NCBI RefSeq assembly: GCF_016765585.1 | Contig: NZ_JAESWC010000025.1 | Location: 1 to 56,566, forward strand | Length of the DNA: 56,566 nt | DNA from: Clostridium rhizosphaerae | GTDB lineage: Bacteria > Bacillota > Clostridia > Clostridiales > Clostridiaceae | Direction of reading: 5' to 3' | In this document: one piece after another, positions 32,778 to 40,759 of the stretch | Layout of the letters: every line of letters begins with the position of its first letter | How positions within the stretch are numbered: position 1 is the first letter of the stretch | Made by a program: the position numbers and the translations under genes | The notes under the pieces: model-generated | Databases searched by the model: none | The model's input: the letters and a program-made list of their open reading frames with translations, nothing else | What the model was told of the DNA's origin: nothing

Positions 32778-32908
32778 AGCACTATCAGTATAATAAGCTG
32801 CTGCAGCTGGCTTATTTACTACATCAAATTGACTATAATTTAATTTTATGAATTACTTGATATAATACTTGTGAGATTTTGAAAAAAATAATAATAGGGG
32901 GAAATAAC

Positions 32909-34594
32909 ATGAAAAAAAGACATTTAGTTGCCCTGCTAGCATGTATTTTCATAACTTCAACACTTATAGGATGTAAAAAGGATACTGTTTCTACAAATAG
33001 TGAATGGAAAACTAAAGGGACTAATGAGTATGGATGGGCGATTCCAGAAAAAACTGTAGAAATCAATTTTTATGCTAAGGGCAAATATGATCCTGAAAAA
33101 TCTAAAACAAGAACTGAACCTCTAGAAAAATACGTATTAGATAACTTTAATGTTAAATTAAATAAAATCGTTTACAATCAAGATGGTGACGAAAGGTTTA
33201 ATTTATCATTAGCTTCTAATGATTATCCCGAAGTAATAACAGGACTTAGCAAGGGAGATGTAGAGAAGTTAAAGGAGCAAGGAAAAATAAAAGATTTAAC
33301 ACCTTATATAGATAAGTATGGTGAAAGTATCAAAAAAGAATTGGGAGATTTATATAGTAGATATAAAGATAAAGATGGCAAGGTATATGCATTACCATTT
33401 GGATGGGGAATGCTTCCTATACCTGATTATTCAGCACATATTAGATGGGACTGGTATCAGGAAATAGGAGCTCCTAAGTTTGAAACTCCTGAAGAATATT
33501 ACGATGTATTAAAGAAGATTGTGGAAAAACATCCAACAAACTCAAAGGGACAAAAGGTATATGCACTATCTTGGGATAATGACAATTGTTTTATATCTAC
33601 AGCAAATGCTTCATCAACTGGTTCTGTACCTGCAGCAGCAGGTATATGGGGGTTAAAGGAAGGCTATAAGGAAGACAGCAGCCACAATTTAACACATTGG
33701 GTAAATACTCAAGAAGGATTAGATTTTACTAAGTTTTATAATAAAGCCTATAGAGATGGAATGTTAGATCCAGATTCATTCTCAAATAAATTTGAGCAAT
33801 GGAAAACAAAAGTTTCTGATGAGAGAGTTGTAGGTCACATTGGAGCATGGTGGGAAACTTGGAATGCAGGACATGAAGTGTGGCAAAAAACAAACAAAAA
33901 CTGGACTGAAGATCAAAGATTTGTACAAGTTTCATTAAAATCTTCTAATGCTGAACAGTCGTATCTATCACCAAAAGATACAACAGCAGGCGGATATACT
34001 GTTATAACAGATAAAGCTAAGGACCCAGAAGCAATAATGAGATTCCTTAATTTTGCTATTACGCCAAATGGTACAAGATTATTTGCTTGGGGAATTCCAA
34101 ACCTAGATAATTCTAATTGGAATTTTAAAGATGGAAAGTGGAGCTTTAATGAAAAGACTAAACAAGAAATAATTAATGCTACTTATGATTATAAAGCACA
34201 TGAGCCGCTTGGATCAAATTACTTGTGGTTAGATCATACTGGTGGAGTTATTAGTGATGCACCTCAAACAAATATTTGGATTGATCAATGCTTTAATGAT
34301 CAGGCAAAGTGGAAGAAAGTTATGAATGATAACTTAAAAAATACTATTTATGATAATTCAGCTATGGATCAAATTGGATTCTTACCAGATAATCCTGTAA
34401 CAGTTATTCAACAGCAAGTTGATGATATTGTCAGAAGCTATTGGGCAAAAGCTATTTTGAGTAAGACTGATGCAGAGTTTGACCAAAATTATGCAGAATT
34501 GAAGAGCAAGGTCCAAAAAGCAGGTGTAGATAAGCTAGAAAAATATATGACAGAACAATATAAGAATAATTTAAACAATTGGGGTAAGAAGTAA
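32909..34594 (+). CDS. Extracellular carbohydrate-binding lipoprotein (ABC importer, LplA-like)
   Basis: A 561-residue lipoprotein. Lipobox TLIGC (Cys about 23), then a long type-1 solute-binding fold of the LplA/large CUT1 class. GWAIPEKTVEINFYAKGKYD opens the first domain, with KVYALPFGWGMLPIPDYSAH and IRWDWYQEIGAPKFETPEEY further on. These proteins capture oligosaccharides outside the cell. The start is ATG 32909 after AGGGGGAA; an in-frame TTG at 32879 is not used. The two permease genes and catabolic genes downstream suggest an alpha-galactoside or similar oligosaccharide. Confidence 0.9.
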   Translation: MKKRHLVALLACIFITSTLIGCKKDTVSTNSEWKTKGTNEYGWAIPEKTVEINFYAKGKYDPEKSKTRTEPLEKYVLDNFNVKLNKIVYNQDGDERFNLSLASNDYPEVITGLSKGDVEKLKEQGKIKDLTPYIDKYGESIKKELGDLYSRYKDKDGKVYALPFGWGMLPIPDYSAHIRWDWYQEIGAPKFETPEEYYDVLKKIVEKHPTNSKGQKVYALSWDNDNCFISTANASSTGSVPAAAGIWGLKEGYKEDSSHNLTHWVNTQEGLDFTKFYNKAYRDGMLDPDSFSNKFEQWKTKVSDERVVGHIGAWWETWNAGHEVWQKTNKNWTEDQRFVQVSLKSSNAEQSYLSPKDTTAGGYTVITDKAKDPEAIMRFLNFAITPNGTRLFAWGIPNLDNSNWNFKDGKWSFNEKTKQEIINATYDYKAHEPLGSNYLWLDHTGGVISDAPQTNIWIDQCFNDQAKWKKVMNDNLKNTIYDNSAMDQIGFLPDNPVTVIQQQVDDIVRSYWAKAILSKTDAEFDQNYAELKSKVQKAGVDKLEKYMTEQYKNNLNNWGKK

Positions 34595-34604
34595 TATTGT
34601 TAAT

Positions 34605-34634
34605 GAGAAGGGAGACTGCCCCCTTCTCTTTTTA
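34605..34634 (+). terminator. Intrinsic terminator between binding protein and permease
   Basis: GAGAAGGG (34605-34612) pairs with CCCTTCTC (34621-34628), followed by TTTTTAA. Partial termination here would explain higher expression of the binding protein than of the permeases, a common arrangement. Confidence 0.85.
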
Positions 34635-34639
34635 ATAAA

Positions 34640-34740
34640 ATGCAAAAGGCAACCTGCGAGAGGAAGCGAACATCTTAGGTACCAAGTGCTCGATGGGGAG
34701 AGAACAACTCAGGCTGCCTAGTGTTTCGAGTGAAAGGAGA
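34640..34740 (+). other. Structured intergenic element, candidate regulatory RNA
   Basis: About 100 bases that look highly structured. The outer arms GGCA-A-CCTG and CAGG-C-TGCC (near 34646-34654 and 34711-34719) pair with one A-C mismatch. Inside are CGAG/CTCG and CTT-AGGTACC-AAG elements. The base composition is more GC-rich than its surroundings. It matches no riboswitch class I can recall and could also be an inserted small repeat. Confidence 0.45.
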
Positions 34741-34745
34741 AAATA

Positions 34746-35708
34746 ATGAGCAATCAATCTATACAGACAAGAAACTTACAAGTCAAAGAAGAGAAGAAAT
34801 TAGATAAAATAATAAGAACATTTAAAAGAGAGAAACACATATGGATGATCTGTATTCCAATAATAATATGGGTTCTTGTATTCGCTTATTATCCCATGTA
34901 TGGAATGTTAATAGCATTTTTTCACTATACTCCGGGAAAAAGCATTTTTGCCTGTGACTGGGCAGGACTATTTTATTTTAAACAATTTTTTAGCGCGCCA
35001 GAGTTCTTTAATGTTCTGAGAAATACTTTGGCTATAAGTGGATTAAATCTTTTATTTGGATTTCCAGCGCCAATTATACTTGCATTGCTAATTAACGAAA
35101 TAAGCAGTAAGTATTTTAAGAAAACTATACAAACCGTGTCCTATTTACCATATTTTATTTCTTGGGTAGTTACAGCAAGTCTAATATATACATTTTTGAG
35201 TACTGATGGATTATTACCAGTTATTCTTCAAAAGTTTGGTTTGCTGCACAGAGAAATATCATTTTTGGGAGAAGGTAAGTATTTTTGGACTATAATTACT
35301 TCAGCGAATATATGGAAAACTATTGGGTATTCATCCATTCTTTATCTATCCGCCATTGCAGGTATTGATAAAGAATTATATTCCGCTGCGGAGGTAGATG
35401 GAGTAAACAGGTTTGGAAAAGTATGGCACATAACTTTACCTGGAATAAGAGGCACAATAATAGTACTTTTGATACTTCAAATAGGAAGCATTTTAAATGC
35501 AGGCTTTGAGCAGCAGCTTCTTTTAGGCTCACCTCAGACCAGAGAGTATTGGGATGTAATTGATACCTATGCATATAGATACGGTATACAATTAGGAAGA
35601 TATTCATATGGTATGGTAGTTGGATTATTTAAATCAGTTATTGGTCTTACACTTGTATTTTTGACAAATCGTCTAAGTAAGAAGTTTTTTGACATATCAG
35701 TAATGTAA
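34746..35708 (+). CDS. Carbohydrate ABC transporter permease (LplB-like)
   Basis: A 320-residue permease of the CUT1 family with about six membrane helices. The first helix is IWMICIPIIIWVLVFAYYPM and the conserved EAA loop is YSAAEVDGVNRFGKVWHITL, which docks on the ATPase. It pairs with the second permease 74 bases downstream to form a heterodimeric channel. A long charged N-terminal tail (about 1-33) is usual for this class. ATG 34746 follows AAAGGAG. No ATPase is encoded in the locus. Confidence 0.92.
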   Translation: MSNQSIQTRNLQVKEEKKLDKIIRTFKREKHIWMICIPIIIWVLVFAYYPMYGMLIAFFHYTPGKSIFACDWAGLFYFKQFFSAPEFFNVLRNTLAISGLNLLFGFPAPIILALLINEISSKYFKKTIQTVSYLPYFISWVVTASLIYTFLSTDGLLPVILQKFGLLHREISFLGEGKYFWTIITSANIWKTIGYSSILYLSAIAGIDKELYSAAEVDGVNRFGKVWHITLPGIRGTIIVLLILQIGSILNAGFEQQLLLGSPQTREYWDVIDTYAYRYGIQLGRYSYGMVVGLFKSVIGLTLVFLTNRLSKKFFDISVM

Positions 35709-35722
35709 TAGTATTTTTGTTT

Positions 35723-35769
35723 GGAGACCATGATGATTGATAATCATTATGAGTAGTATAAGGAAAACT
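35723..35769 (+). repeat. Single copy of the ~45-bp hairpin repeat family
   Basis: GGAGACC, then arms CATGATGATT (35729-35738) and AATCATTATG (35742-35751) with one mismatch, then GTAGTATAAGGAAAACT, followed by the ribosome binding site AGGGGG. It has the same layout as the three units at 22421-22556: ggag, hairpin, AGTATAAGGAA tail, then a ribosome binding site. Confidence 0.6.
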
Positions 35770-35781
35770 AGGGGGTATAAA

Positions 35782-36678
35782 ATGGAACTAAGACATTATA
35801 AAAAGAGCTTAGGAAGCAAAATATTTGATATTTTTAACATTATTTTCATGATATTACTAATTATTATAATGCTATATCCTTTTATAAATCAATTGGCCAT
35901 TTCTTTTAATGATAGTACTGATGCAATTAAAGGAGGAATATATCTTTGGCCTAGGAAAGTTTCTTTTGAGTCTTACAAATTTATATTTTCTCAGAAGTCT
36001 ATGATTAAAGCCACATTTATTTCTATAGCAAGAGTAGTAGTTGGAACAGCTACAAGTGTAATAGGAACTGCACTTTTGGCATATGTGGTAACTATTAAAG
36101 GATTTTCAGGAAGACAATTCATGAGAAGACTCTTTGTTATAACAATGTATCTTAGCGGTGGATTAATTCCTTTTTATCTATTGATGCTTAAATTACATTT
36201 AACAAATACCTTTACTATATATTGGCTACCTAGTATTTTTAGTGCTTATAATATGCTTATTATTGCCGCATATATGCAGGAAATACCTAATGCACTAAGT
36301 GAATCAGCAAGAATAGATGGCGCAGGAGAACTTACAATATTTTGGAAAATAATGTTTCCTATATGTATTCCGGTAATAGCAGCAATATGTGTTTTTAACG
36401 GTGTTGGACATTGGAACGATTGGTTTACAAGCGTGGTTTATAATCCATCTGGAAAGTGGGATACCTTACAGGTATATTTAAGAAGAGTTTTACTAGAAAC
36501 AGAGGCATTAGAAAAAATAAGAGACCAGCAGATTGCATCCACACAATACTCTTCACTTACACCAAAGACAGTGCAGGCTGCTATAACAATGATTGTAACA
36601 GTTCCAATTGCAATGATATATCCGTTCTTCCAAAAGTATTTTATATCAGGAATAACAATTGGAGCTGTTAAAGAATAA
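35782..36678 (+). CDS. Carbohydrate ABC transporter permease (LplC-like)
   Basis: A 298-residue second permease of the importer. The first helix is about residues 15-37 (IIFMILLIIIMLYPFINQLA), then an extracytoplasmic loop with YLWPRKVSFESYKFIF, further helices, and the EAA loop ALSESARIDGAGELTIFWKI. The C-terminus PFFQKYFISGITIGAVKE is conserved in the family. ATG 35782 follows AGGGGG; the ORF extends to 35737 but that part is the hairpin repeat. It lies 29 bases before the six-hairpin enzyme. Confidence 0.92.
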   Translation: MELRHYKKSLGSKIFDIFNIIFMILLIIIMLYPFINQLAISFNDSTDAIKGGIYLWPRKVSFESYKFIFSQKSMIKATFISIARVVVGTATSVIGTALLAYVVTIKGFSGRQFMRRLFVITMYLSGGLIPFYLLMLKLHLTNTFTIYWLPSIFSAYNMLIIAAYMQEIPNALSESARIDGAGELTIFWKIMFPICIPVIAAICVFNGVGHWNDWFTSVVYNPSGKWDTLQVYLRRVLLETEALEKIRDQQIASTQYSSLTPKTVQAAITMIVTVPIAMIYPFFQKYFISGITIGAVKE

Positions 36679-36707
36679 TTTTACTTAAAATAAAGGAGCA
36701 TTAAGTT

Positions 36708-38093
36708 ATGGAGTTAAATAGAGTTTCTATAAAATCTTCTAATGCTAAGCTTGTTGAAGGCTTTAACTGGGCTAAAGAGAAGGCCTTAAAATATGTTAAT
36801 ACAAATGATCCTGTAGGGTTATGGTACGAGGCATCACTTCCGGGAAGAGATGCCTTCTGCATGAGGGATGTTTCTCATCAAAGCACAGGTGCGCAAATAC
36901 TTGGACTAAGTTCATTTAATAAAAATATGCTGAAAAAATTTGCTAAAAATATCAGTAAGTCAAGAGATTGGTGCAGCTATTGGGAAATAAACAAATATAA
37001 TTTGCCTGCTCCGGAAGATTATAAAACCGATGATGACTTTTGGTATAACCTACCTGCAAACTTTGATGTTTTGGATTGTTGCTATAGGCAATACCTTTGG
37101 ACAGGAGATTTAGATTATATTAATGATCCGGGTTTCTTAAACTTTTATGAAAGAACTGTTAAGGATTATGTAAAGTGTTGGGATATTAATAATGATGGTT
37201 TTTTAGAGTATAAGGGAGACTGCATTTACAGAGGAATTCCTTCATACCTTGAAGGTCAGGTTGGAGTTGATAAAATTATATCCGCATGTGATATGCTGTC
37301 TGCACAGTACAGGGGGTATTTATCTTATTCTAAAATACAGAGGCTAAGAGGAAATAATTTAGAAGCAAAAGAACATGAAGAAAAAGCAGAAAATGTAAAA
37401 CGTATGTTTAATACTAAGTGGTGGAATGAAAATAAAAATAATTACAATACCTTTATTTTAGAAAATGGAGAGTTTTATGGTGTTTCTGAAAATGATGCAG
37501 AAAAAAGCGGGCACTTGGTAACAACTCTACCTTTATATTTTGATATTGTTGAAGGTAAGCAAAGAGTTGATAATTCTATTAAAGTACTCTTAAGTTGTAA
37601 GAATATAAATGTTGAAACAGAATCTCATTATCCAGAGGTGTTATACAAATACGGCTTTGATAAAGAAGCATATGACTTTATAATGGATTTAGTAAGCCCT
37701 TTAAAGAAGAGAAGGGAATATCCCGAGGTATCTTATAGTGTTGTTGGCAGTATTATTACAGGTATGGTTGGGATAAAGCCGGATGCAACAAAAAAATTAA
37801 TTGAAAGCACCCCAAGATTAACAGAGGATGTAGAATGGATTGAAATTGACAATATTCCTATATTTAATAATGAAATTTCAATAAAGTGCGTAGGAAATAA
37901 AGAAGCAGTATTTATAAACAAAGGAAAAGACACTGTACTTTGGAAGGCCGTATTTTCCACTAATTCTAATGAATTTATGATAGATGGGACAAAAGTCAAA
38001 GCACAAAAAGAAGAAAAAAGTGATGGAAGTAAATGCTCGTATGTGGTAATACCAGTGCATGAAAATGAACAGCATCATGTGAAGATTATCTGA
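36708..38093 (+). CDS. Six-hairpin glycosidase-like protein
   Basis: A 461-residue protein. VGLWYEASLPGRDAFCMRDV, FWYNLPANFDVLDCCYRQYL and DINNDGFLEYKGD, with YLEGQVGVDK, look like an (alpha/alpha)6-barrel glycoside hydrolase. Asp and Glu in these motifs are plausible catalytic residues. The family was not identified; GH127-, GH88- or trehalase-like enzymes share the fold. No signal peptide is visible, so it should act on imported oligosaccharide in the cytoplasm. It is the last gene of the transport operon (30 bases after permease 2) and precedes a strong terminator. Confidence 0.65.
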   Translation: MELNRVSIKSSNAKLVEGFNWAKEKALKYVNTNDPVGLWYEASLPGRDAFCMRDVSHQSTGAQILGLSSFNKNMLKKFAKNISKSRDWCSYWEINKYNLPAPEDYKTDDDFWYNLPANFDVLDCCYRQYLWTGDLDYINDPGFLNFYERTVKDYVKCWDINNDGFLEYKGDCIYRGIPSYLEGQVGVDKIISACDMLSAQYRGYLSYSKIQRLRGNNLEAKEHEEKAENVKRMFNTKWWNENKNNYNTFILENGEFYGVSENDAEKSGHLVTTLPLYFDIVEGKQRVDNSIKVLLSCKNINVETESHYPEVLYKYGFDKEAYDFIMDLVSPLKKRREYPEVSYSVVGSIITGMVGIKPDATKKLIESTPRLTEDVEWIEIDNIPIFNNEISIKCVGNKEAVFINKGKDTVLWKAVFSTNSNEFMIDGTKVKAQKEEKSDGSKCSYVVIPVHENEQHHVKII

Positions 38094-38122
38094 TTTATTT
38101 AGGCTAATTCTATTATGAGAAA

Positions 38123-38177
38123 GGAGAACGTAGATAGATTTGAATTTATACGAATCTATCTACGTTCCCCATTTTTA
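38123..38177. terminator. Bidirectional intrinsic terminator
   Basis: GAACGTAGATAGATT (from 38127) pairs with AATCTATCTACGTTC (to 38167), followed by CCCCATTTTTATTTT. It is a long, strong hairpin between the sugar operon and the convergent TauE gene. Confidence 0.88.
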
Positions 38178-38966
38178 TTTTATTATAGCTATTGCGGTCA
38201 TTACTATACCCATCGCCGTAAAACATATGCCAACAGTTCGTTGTAATGTTTTTTCATTAATCTTATTAGCAAAGCGAGAGCCTAAAATTCCGCCTATTAC
38301 AGCACCTGCTGATAGTAAAATGCCTAATAAAATATCTATGTTTCCTCTAACAGCATAACCTATAGTTGAGGAAAGAGCAGTTATAGCCATTATAAGAGTA
38401 GAAGTACCTATAGCCTTATGAAGTGGAAATGACATTAATATTATTAAAGCTAGAAGTATCATAACTCCGCCGCCGGCTCCAAATATTCCGCTTAATATTC
38501 CTATACCTAATCCTATAATTAATGCCGCTAATATTTTTTGCCATTCTGCTTTAAAATGTATAAATCCACTTACAGTATCTGATGGAGCATTTTTTTCTTT
38601 ATAACTCTTTCGTATCATTGATAAGCCTGCAATAACTAAAACAATCCCAAAGCTTGAAGAAAGGTTGCCTTCACCCATTTTACTTGCAAAGGATGCACCT
38701 AACTGAGCTCCAATAATAGAAGTTAAAGCTATCCAAATACCTGATTTAAGCTCAATATTGCCATTCTTGTAGTAGGAATAGGCCACAGTTAAAGAAGCTA
38801 TAACATCTACAAAAAGACTTGTACCTATTGCGGTGTGAACACTAACTTTGAAGAACATACTTAAAATAGGAACTATAATCATAACTCCGCTGGCACCTAT
38901 AAGACTTGTAATACCGCCGGTTACAACACCAATAGCTACTGCTAAAATATAAAATAATAAATTCAT
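38175..38966 (-). CDS. TauE/SafE family membrane exporter
   Basis: A 263-residue protein with about eight membrane helices. GVVTGGITSLIGASGVMIIV and a second copy in GIGILSGIFGAGGGVMILLA are the internally duplicated GAGGG-type motif of the TauE/SafE family. They export or exchange organosulfonates, sulfite or short organic acids; the substrate is unknown. It is transcribed with the TetR gene upstream (23 bases apart), which should repress both. Confidence 0.88.
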   Translation of the reverse strand: MNLLFYILAVAIGVVTGGITSLIGASGVMIIVPILSMFFKVSVHTAIGTSLFVDVIASLTVAYSYYKNGNIELKSGIWIALTSIIGAQLGASFASKMGEGNLSSSFGIVLVIAGLSMIRKSYKEKNAPSDTVSGFIHFKAEWQKILAALIIGLGIGILSGIFGAGGGVMILLALIILMSFPLHKAIGTSTLIMAITALSSTIGYAVRGNIDILLGILLSAGAVIGGILGSRFANKINEKTLQRTVGICFTAMGIVMTAIAIIK

Positions 38967-38989
38967 AATAATTTGCCTCCTTTACTGCA

Positions 38990-39556
38990 TTATTTTAATG
39001 ATAAGCTTATAAATTTAATTAAGAAATTGATGTTATCTTCCTTATCATTTGGATGGAATTCTATCATTGTTAATAAACATACCATTAACGATTCTGCTAA
39101 TCTTATATCAACGTTAGAACAATTGCTAAGATGATTTACCTTAGCACTACATTCAAAGAAATACTCTAATTTTGAAATCAGGCAGAGTTTTAAATCGTTA
39201 ATTTCACTGTCATCTTTTAGCTCATCTATTGAAGTGTTTATTAAAGCCTTTCCTAATCCATTTCTTGATTCAATATCTTCATAAAGTGTTTTTATAAGTT
39301 TTTCGAGCTTTTGTTCCGAAGAAATAGTAAGTTCGTTTATATTATCAAGTTTGTTGAATGTATTTTGCCAACTTTCTTTAAGTATGCTTATATAAAGCTG
39401 TTTTTTATTTTCGTAGTAATTATATAAAGTTCCAACAGCTACCTTGGATTTTTGGGATATCATTTTCATATCAACATTTGTATAGCTAAGTTCCATAAAC
39501 AATTGAGTAGCAAAGTTTCTAATAGTTTGCTCAACGTCTTTAATTATTTTTGGCAT
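38990..39556 (-). CDS. TetR/AcrR-family regulator
   Basis: A 188-residue repressor. TIRNFATQLFMELSYTNVDM, KMISQKSKVAVGTLYNYYEN and KKQLYISILKESW are the N-terminal HTH. The C-terminal helical domain has little recognisable identity. The gene leads the TauE operon and a perfect dyad lies just upstream of its start, supporting autorepression. The pair sits between the sugar transport operon and its AraC regulator. Confidence 0.88.
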   Translation of the reverse strand: MPKIIKDVEQTIRNFATQLFMELSYTNVDMKMISQKSKVAVGTLYNYYENKKQLYISILKESWQNTFNKLDNINELTISSEQKLEKLIKTLYEDIESRNGLGKALINTSIDELKDDSEINDLKLCLISKLEYFFECSAKVNHLSNCSNVDIRLAESLMVCLLTMIEFHPNDKEDNINFLIKFISLSLK

Positions 39557-39573
39557 AATAGCACCCCTTTTTT

Positions 39574-39589
39574 ATGAATCGTGATTCAT
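39574..39589. promoter_or_regulatory. Perfect dyad, candidate TetR operator
   Basis: ATGAATC-GT-GATTCAT lies 17 bases before the TetR/TauE operon start codon, so repressor bound here would block its transcription. Confidence 0.7.
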
Positions 39590-39726
39590 TTAAAGTATAT
39601 ATTTATTATATAATCATATTTTTTATTTGTAAATACATTTTTAATTCATGTAAAATTAATACATATAAAAACACTTGAATTTATAAAATTCATGAGTAAT
39701 TTTTGTGAAGTTAAGAATTTTAAATA

Positions 39727-39768
39727 TAATATTAGGACTGGTTTATTTTAAACCAGTCCTAATATTAT
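39727..39768. terminator. Bidirectional intrinsic terminator
   Basis: AATATTAGGACTGGTTT pairs with AAACCAGTCCTAATATT around ATTTT. It lies just after the AraC gene stop (minus strand). Confidence 0.85.
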
Positions 39769-39775
39769 ATAGATA

Positions 39776-40606
39776 TTAACTTTTTACTAAATACTCGCTG
39801 GGAGAATAACCTTTTATCTTTTTAAAGGTTTTTGAGAAAGCCAACTGATCCGTATATCCAACTGACCGGGATACATCCGCTATTCTTAAGTTTTTATTTT
39901 GCTTTAAAAGCTCACAGGCTTTATTAACCCTGTATTGGATCAAAAAATTTTCTGGAGATATATTTAGGGAGTTTTTAAAAAGACTACTAAAATAGCTTCT
40001 ATTTAAGCCAATATGCTCTGCGATGTTTTTTACGGATATACTTCTATGATAATTCATTTCTATATATTCTATAGCTTTTTGTATATATTCATGTTTATAG
40101 CTTGTTGGTTCTTTTACCTTGGCTTCTTCAATCAATACCGATAGAAATAGATAAAGATAACCCAGCATTCCAATTTCGCGAGCATGTTCGAGTTTTGTGC
40201 TTTCAAAAATTTTACTCAAATATTCTTTAACAATGTCAGGATGTTTTGTTGTTATTAAAGGACTGTACTTGCTTAATCCAAGCTGACTAATATACTGAGG
40301 GGCTTTTATTCCGTTAAAACCTACCCATATATAATTCCAGGGAGTATTTTCATCAGCTTCATAATAAGTTATATCACCAGGGCATATTAAAAAACCCTGG
40401 TTTTTTTTTATTTCAAATGTAAGTTCATCTATATAAAATTTGCCGCAGCCCTCCGTAACAAAGTGTATCAAATAATGATCTCTAACTGCAGGGCCATAAG
40501 AATGTTTAGGTTTACAGTTTTCCCAGCCACATTGATAAACTACTAAATTTGAGTCATATTTATTTGTTATTTCTAGGAATAATTCCTCCATAAGAAAATC
40601 ACTCAT
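39776..40606 (-). CDS. AraC-family transcriptional regulator
   Basis: A 276-residue regulator. The N-terminal cupin-like sugar-sensing domain (about 25-150) has GPAVRDHYLIHFVTEGCGKF and YIDELTFEIKKNQGFLICPG. The C-terminal double HTH (about 175-274) reads AIEYIEMNYHRSISVKNIAE, HIGLNRSYFSSLFKNSLNIS and YTDQLAFSKTFKKIKGYSPS. It is divergent from the GH4/GH36 genes and, by the usual logic, activates them in response to an alpha-galactoside. Start ATG 40606 follows GGAGGTTTC. Confidence 0.92.
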   Translation of the reverse strand: MSDFLMEELFLEITNKYDSNLVVYQCGWENCKPKHSYGPAVRDHYLIHFVTEGCGKFYIDELTFEIKKNQGFLICPGDITYYEADENTPWNYIWVGFNGIKAPQYISQLGLSKYSPLITTKHPDIVKEYLSKIFESTKLEHAREIGMLGYLYLFLSVLIEEAKVKEPTSYKHEYIQKAIEYIEMNYHRSISVKNIAEHIGLNRSYFSSLFKNSLNISPENFLIQYRVNKACELLKQNKNLRIADVSRSVGYTDQLAFSKTFKKIKGYSPSEYLVKS

Positions 40607-40759
40607 ATGAAACCTCCAAGAAAATTTAATATAAATTAATGTAACATTGAACTATACACTAACAACATAATTCCATATATATTAACTTGTCTACTGACTA
40701 TAATTATAAATGAAAACAAAAATAAAGTAAAAATAAAACGTTTAAATGGAGGGATATTT
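40607..40759. promoter_or_regulatory. Divergent control region between araC-type and melA-type genes
   Basis: A 153-bp AT-rich spacer. TATAAT occurs near 40699 but without a well-spaced -35. The dyad TAAAACGTTTA near 40735 is weakly cre-like, but lacks the consensus ends. AraC sites probably lie here; they cannot be identified from one sequence. Confidence 0.4.

Larger units (their letters stand above)
32588..32908. other. Intergenic region before the sugar-uptake operon
   Basis: A 321-bp spacer holding the cysS terminator, a perfect palindrome at 32766-32777, an inverted repeat AATAAGC/GCTTATT enclosing GCTGCAGC (about 32792-32817), and TATAAT at 32861-32866. No well-spaced -35 partner for that TATAAT was found. 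These elements are probably the control region of the solute-binding protein operon. Confidence 0.55.

Noticed and set aside
32829-32866. Promoter TTGACT...TATAAT before the sugar-binding protein
   Set aside because: The spacing is 26 bp, too long for a sigmaA promoter.
34640-34740. Known riboswitch or T-box in front of the permease
   Set aside because: Compared from memory with TPP, c-di-GMP, fluoride, guanidine and T-box signatures; none fits. Kept only as an unknown element.
40729-40745. CcpA cre site upstream of melA
   Set aside because: The core AACGTT is present but the consensus TG...CA ends are missing.
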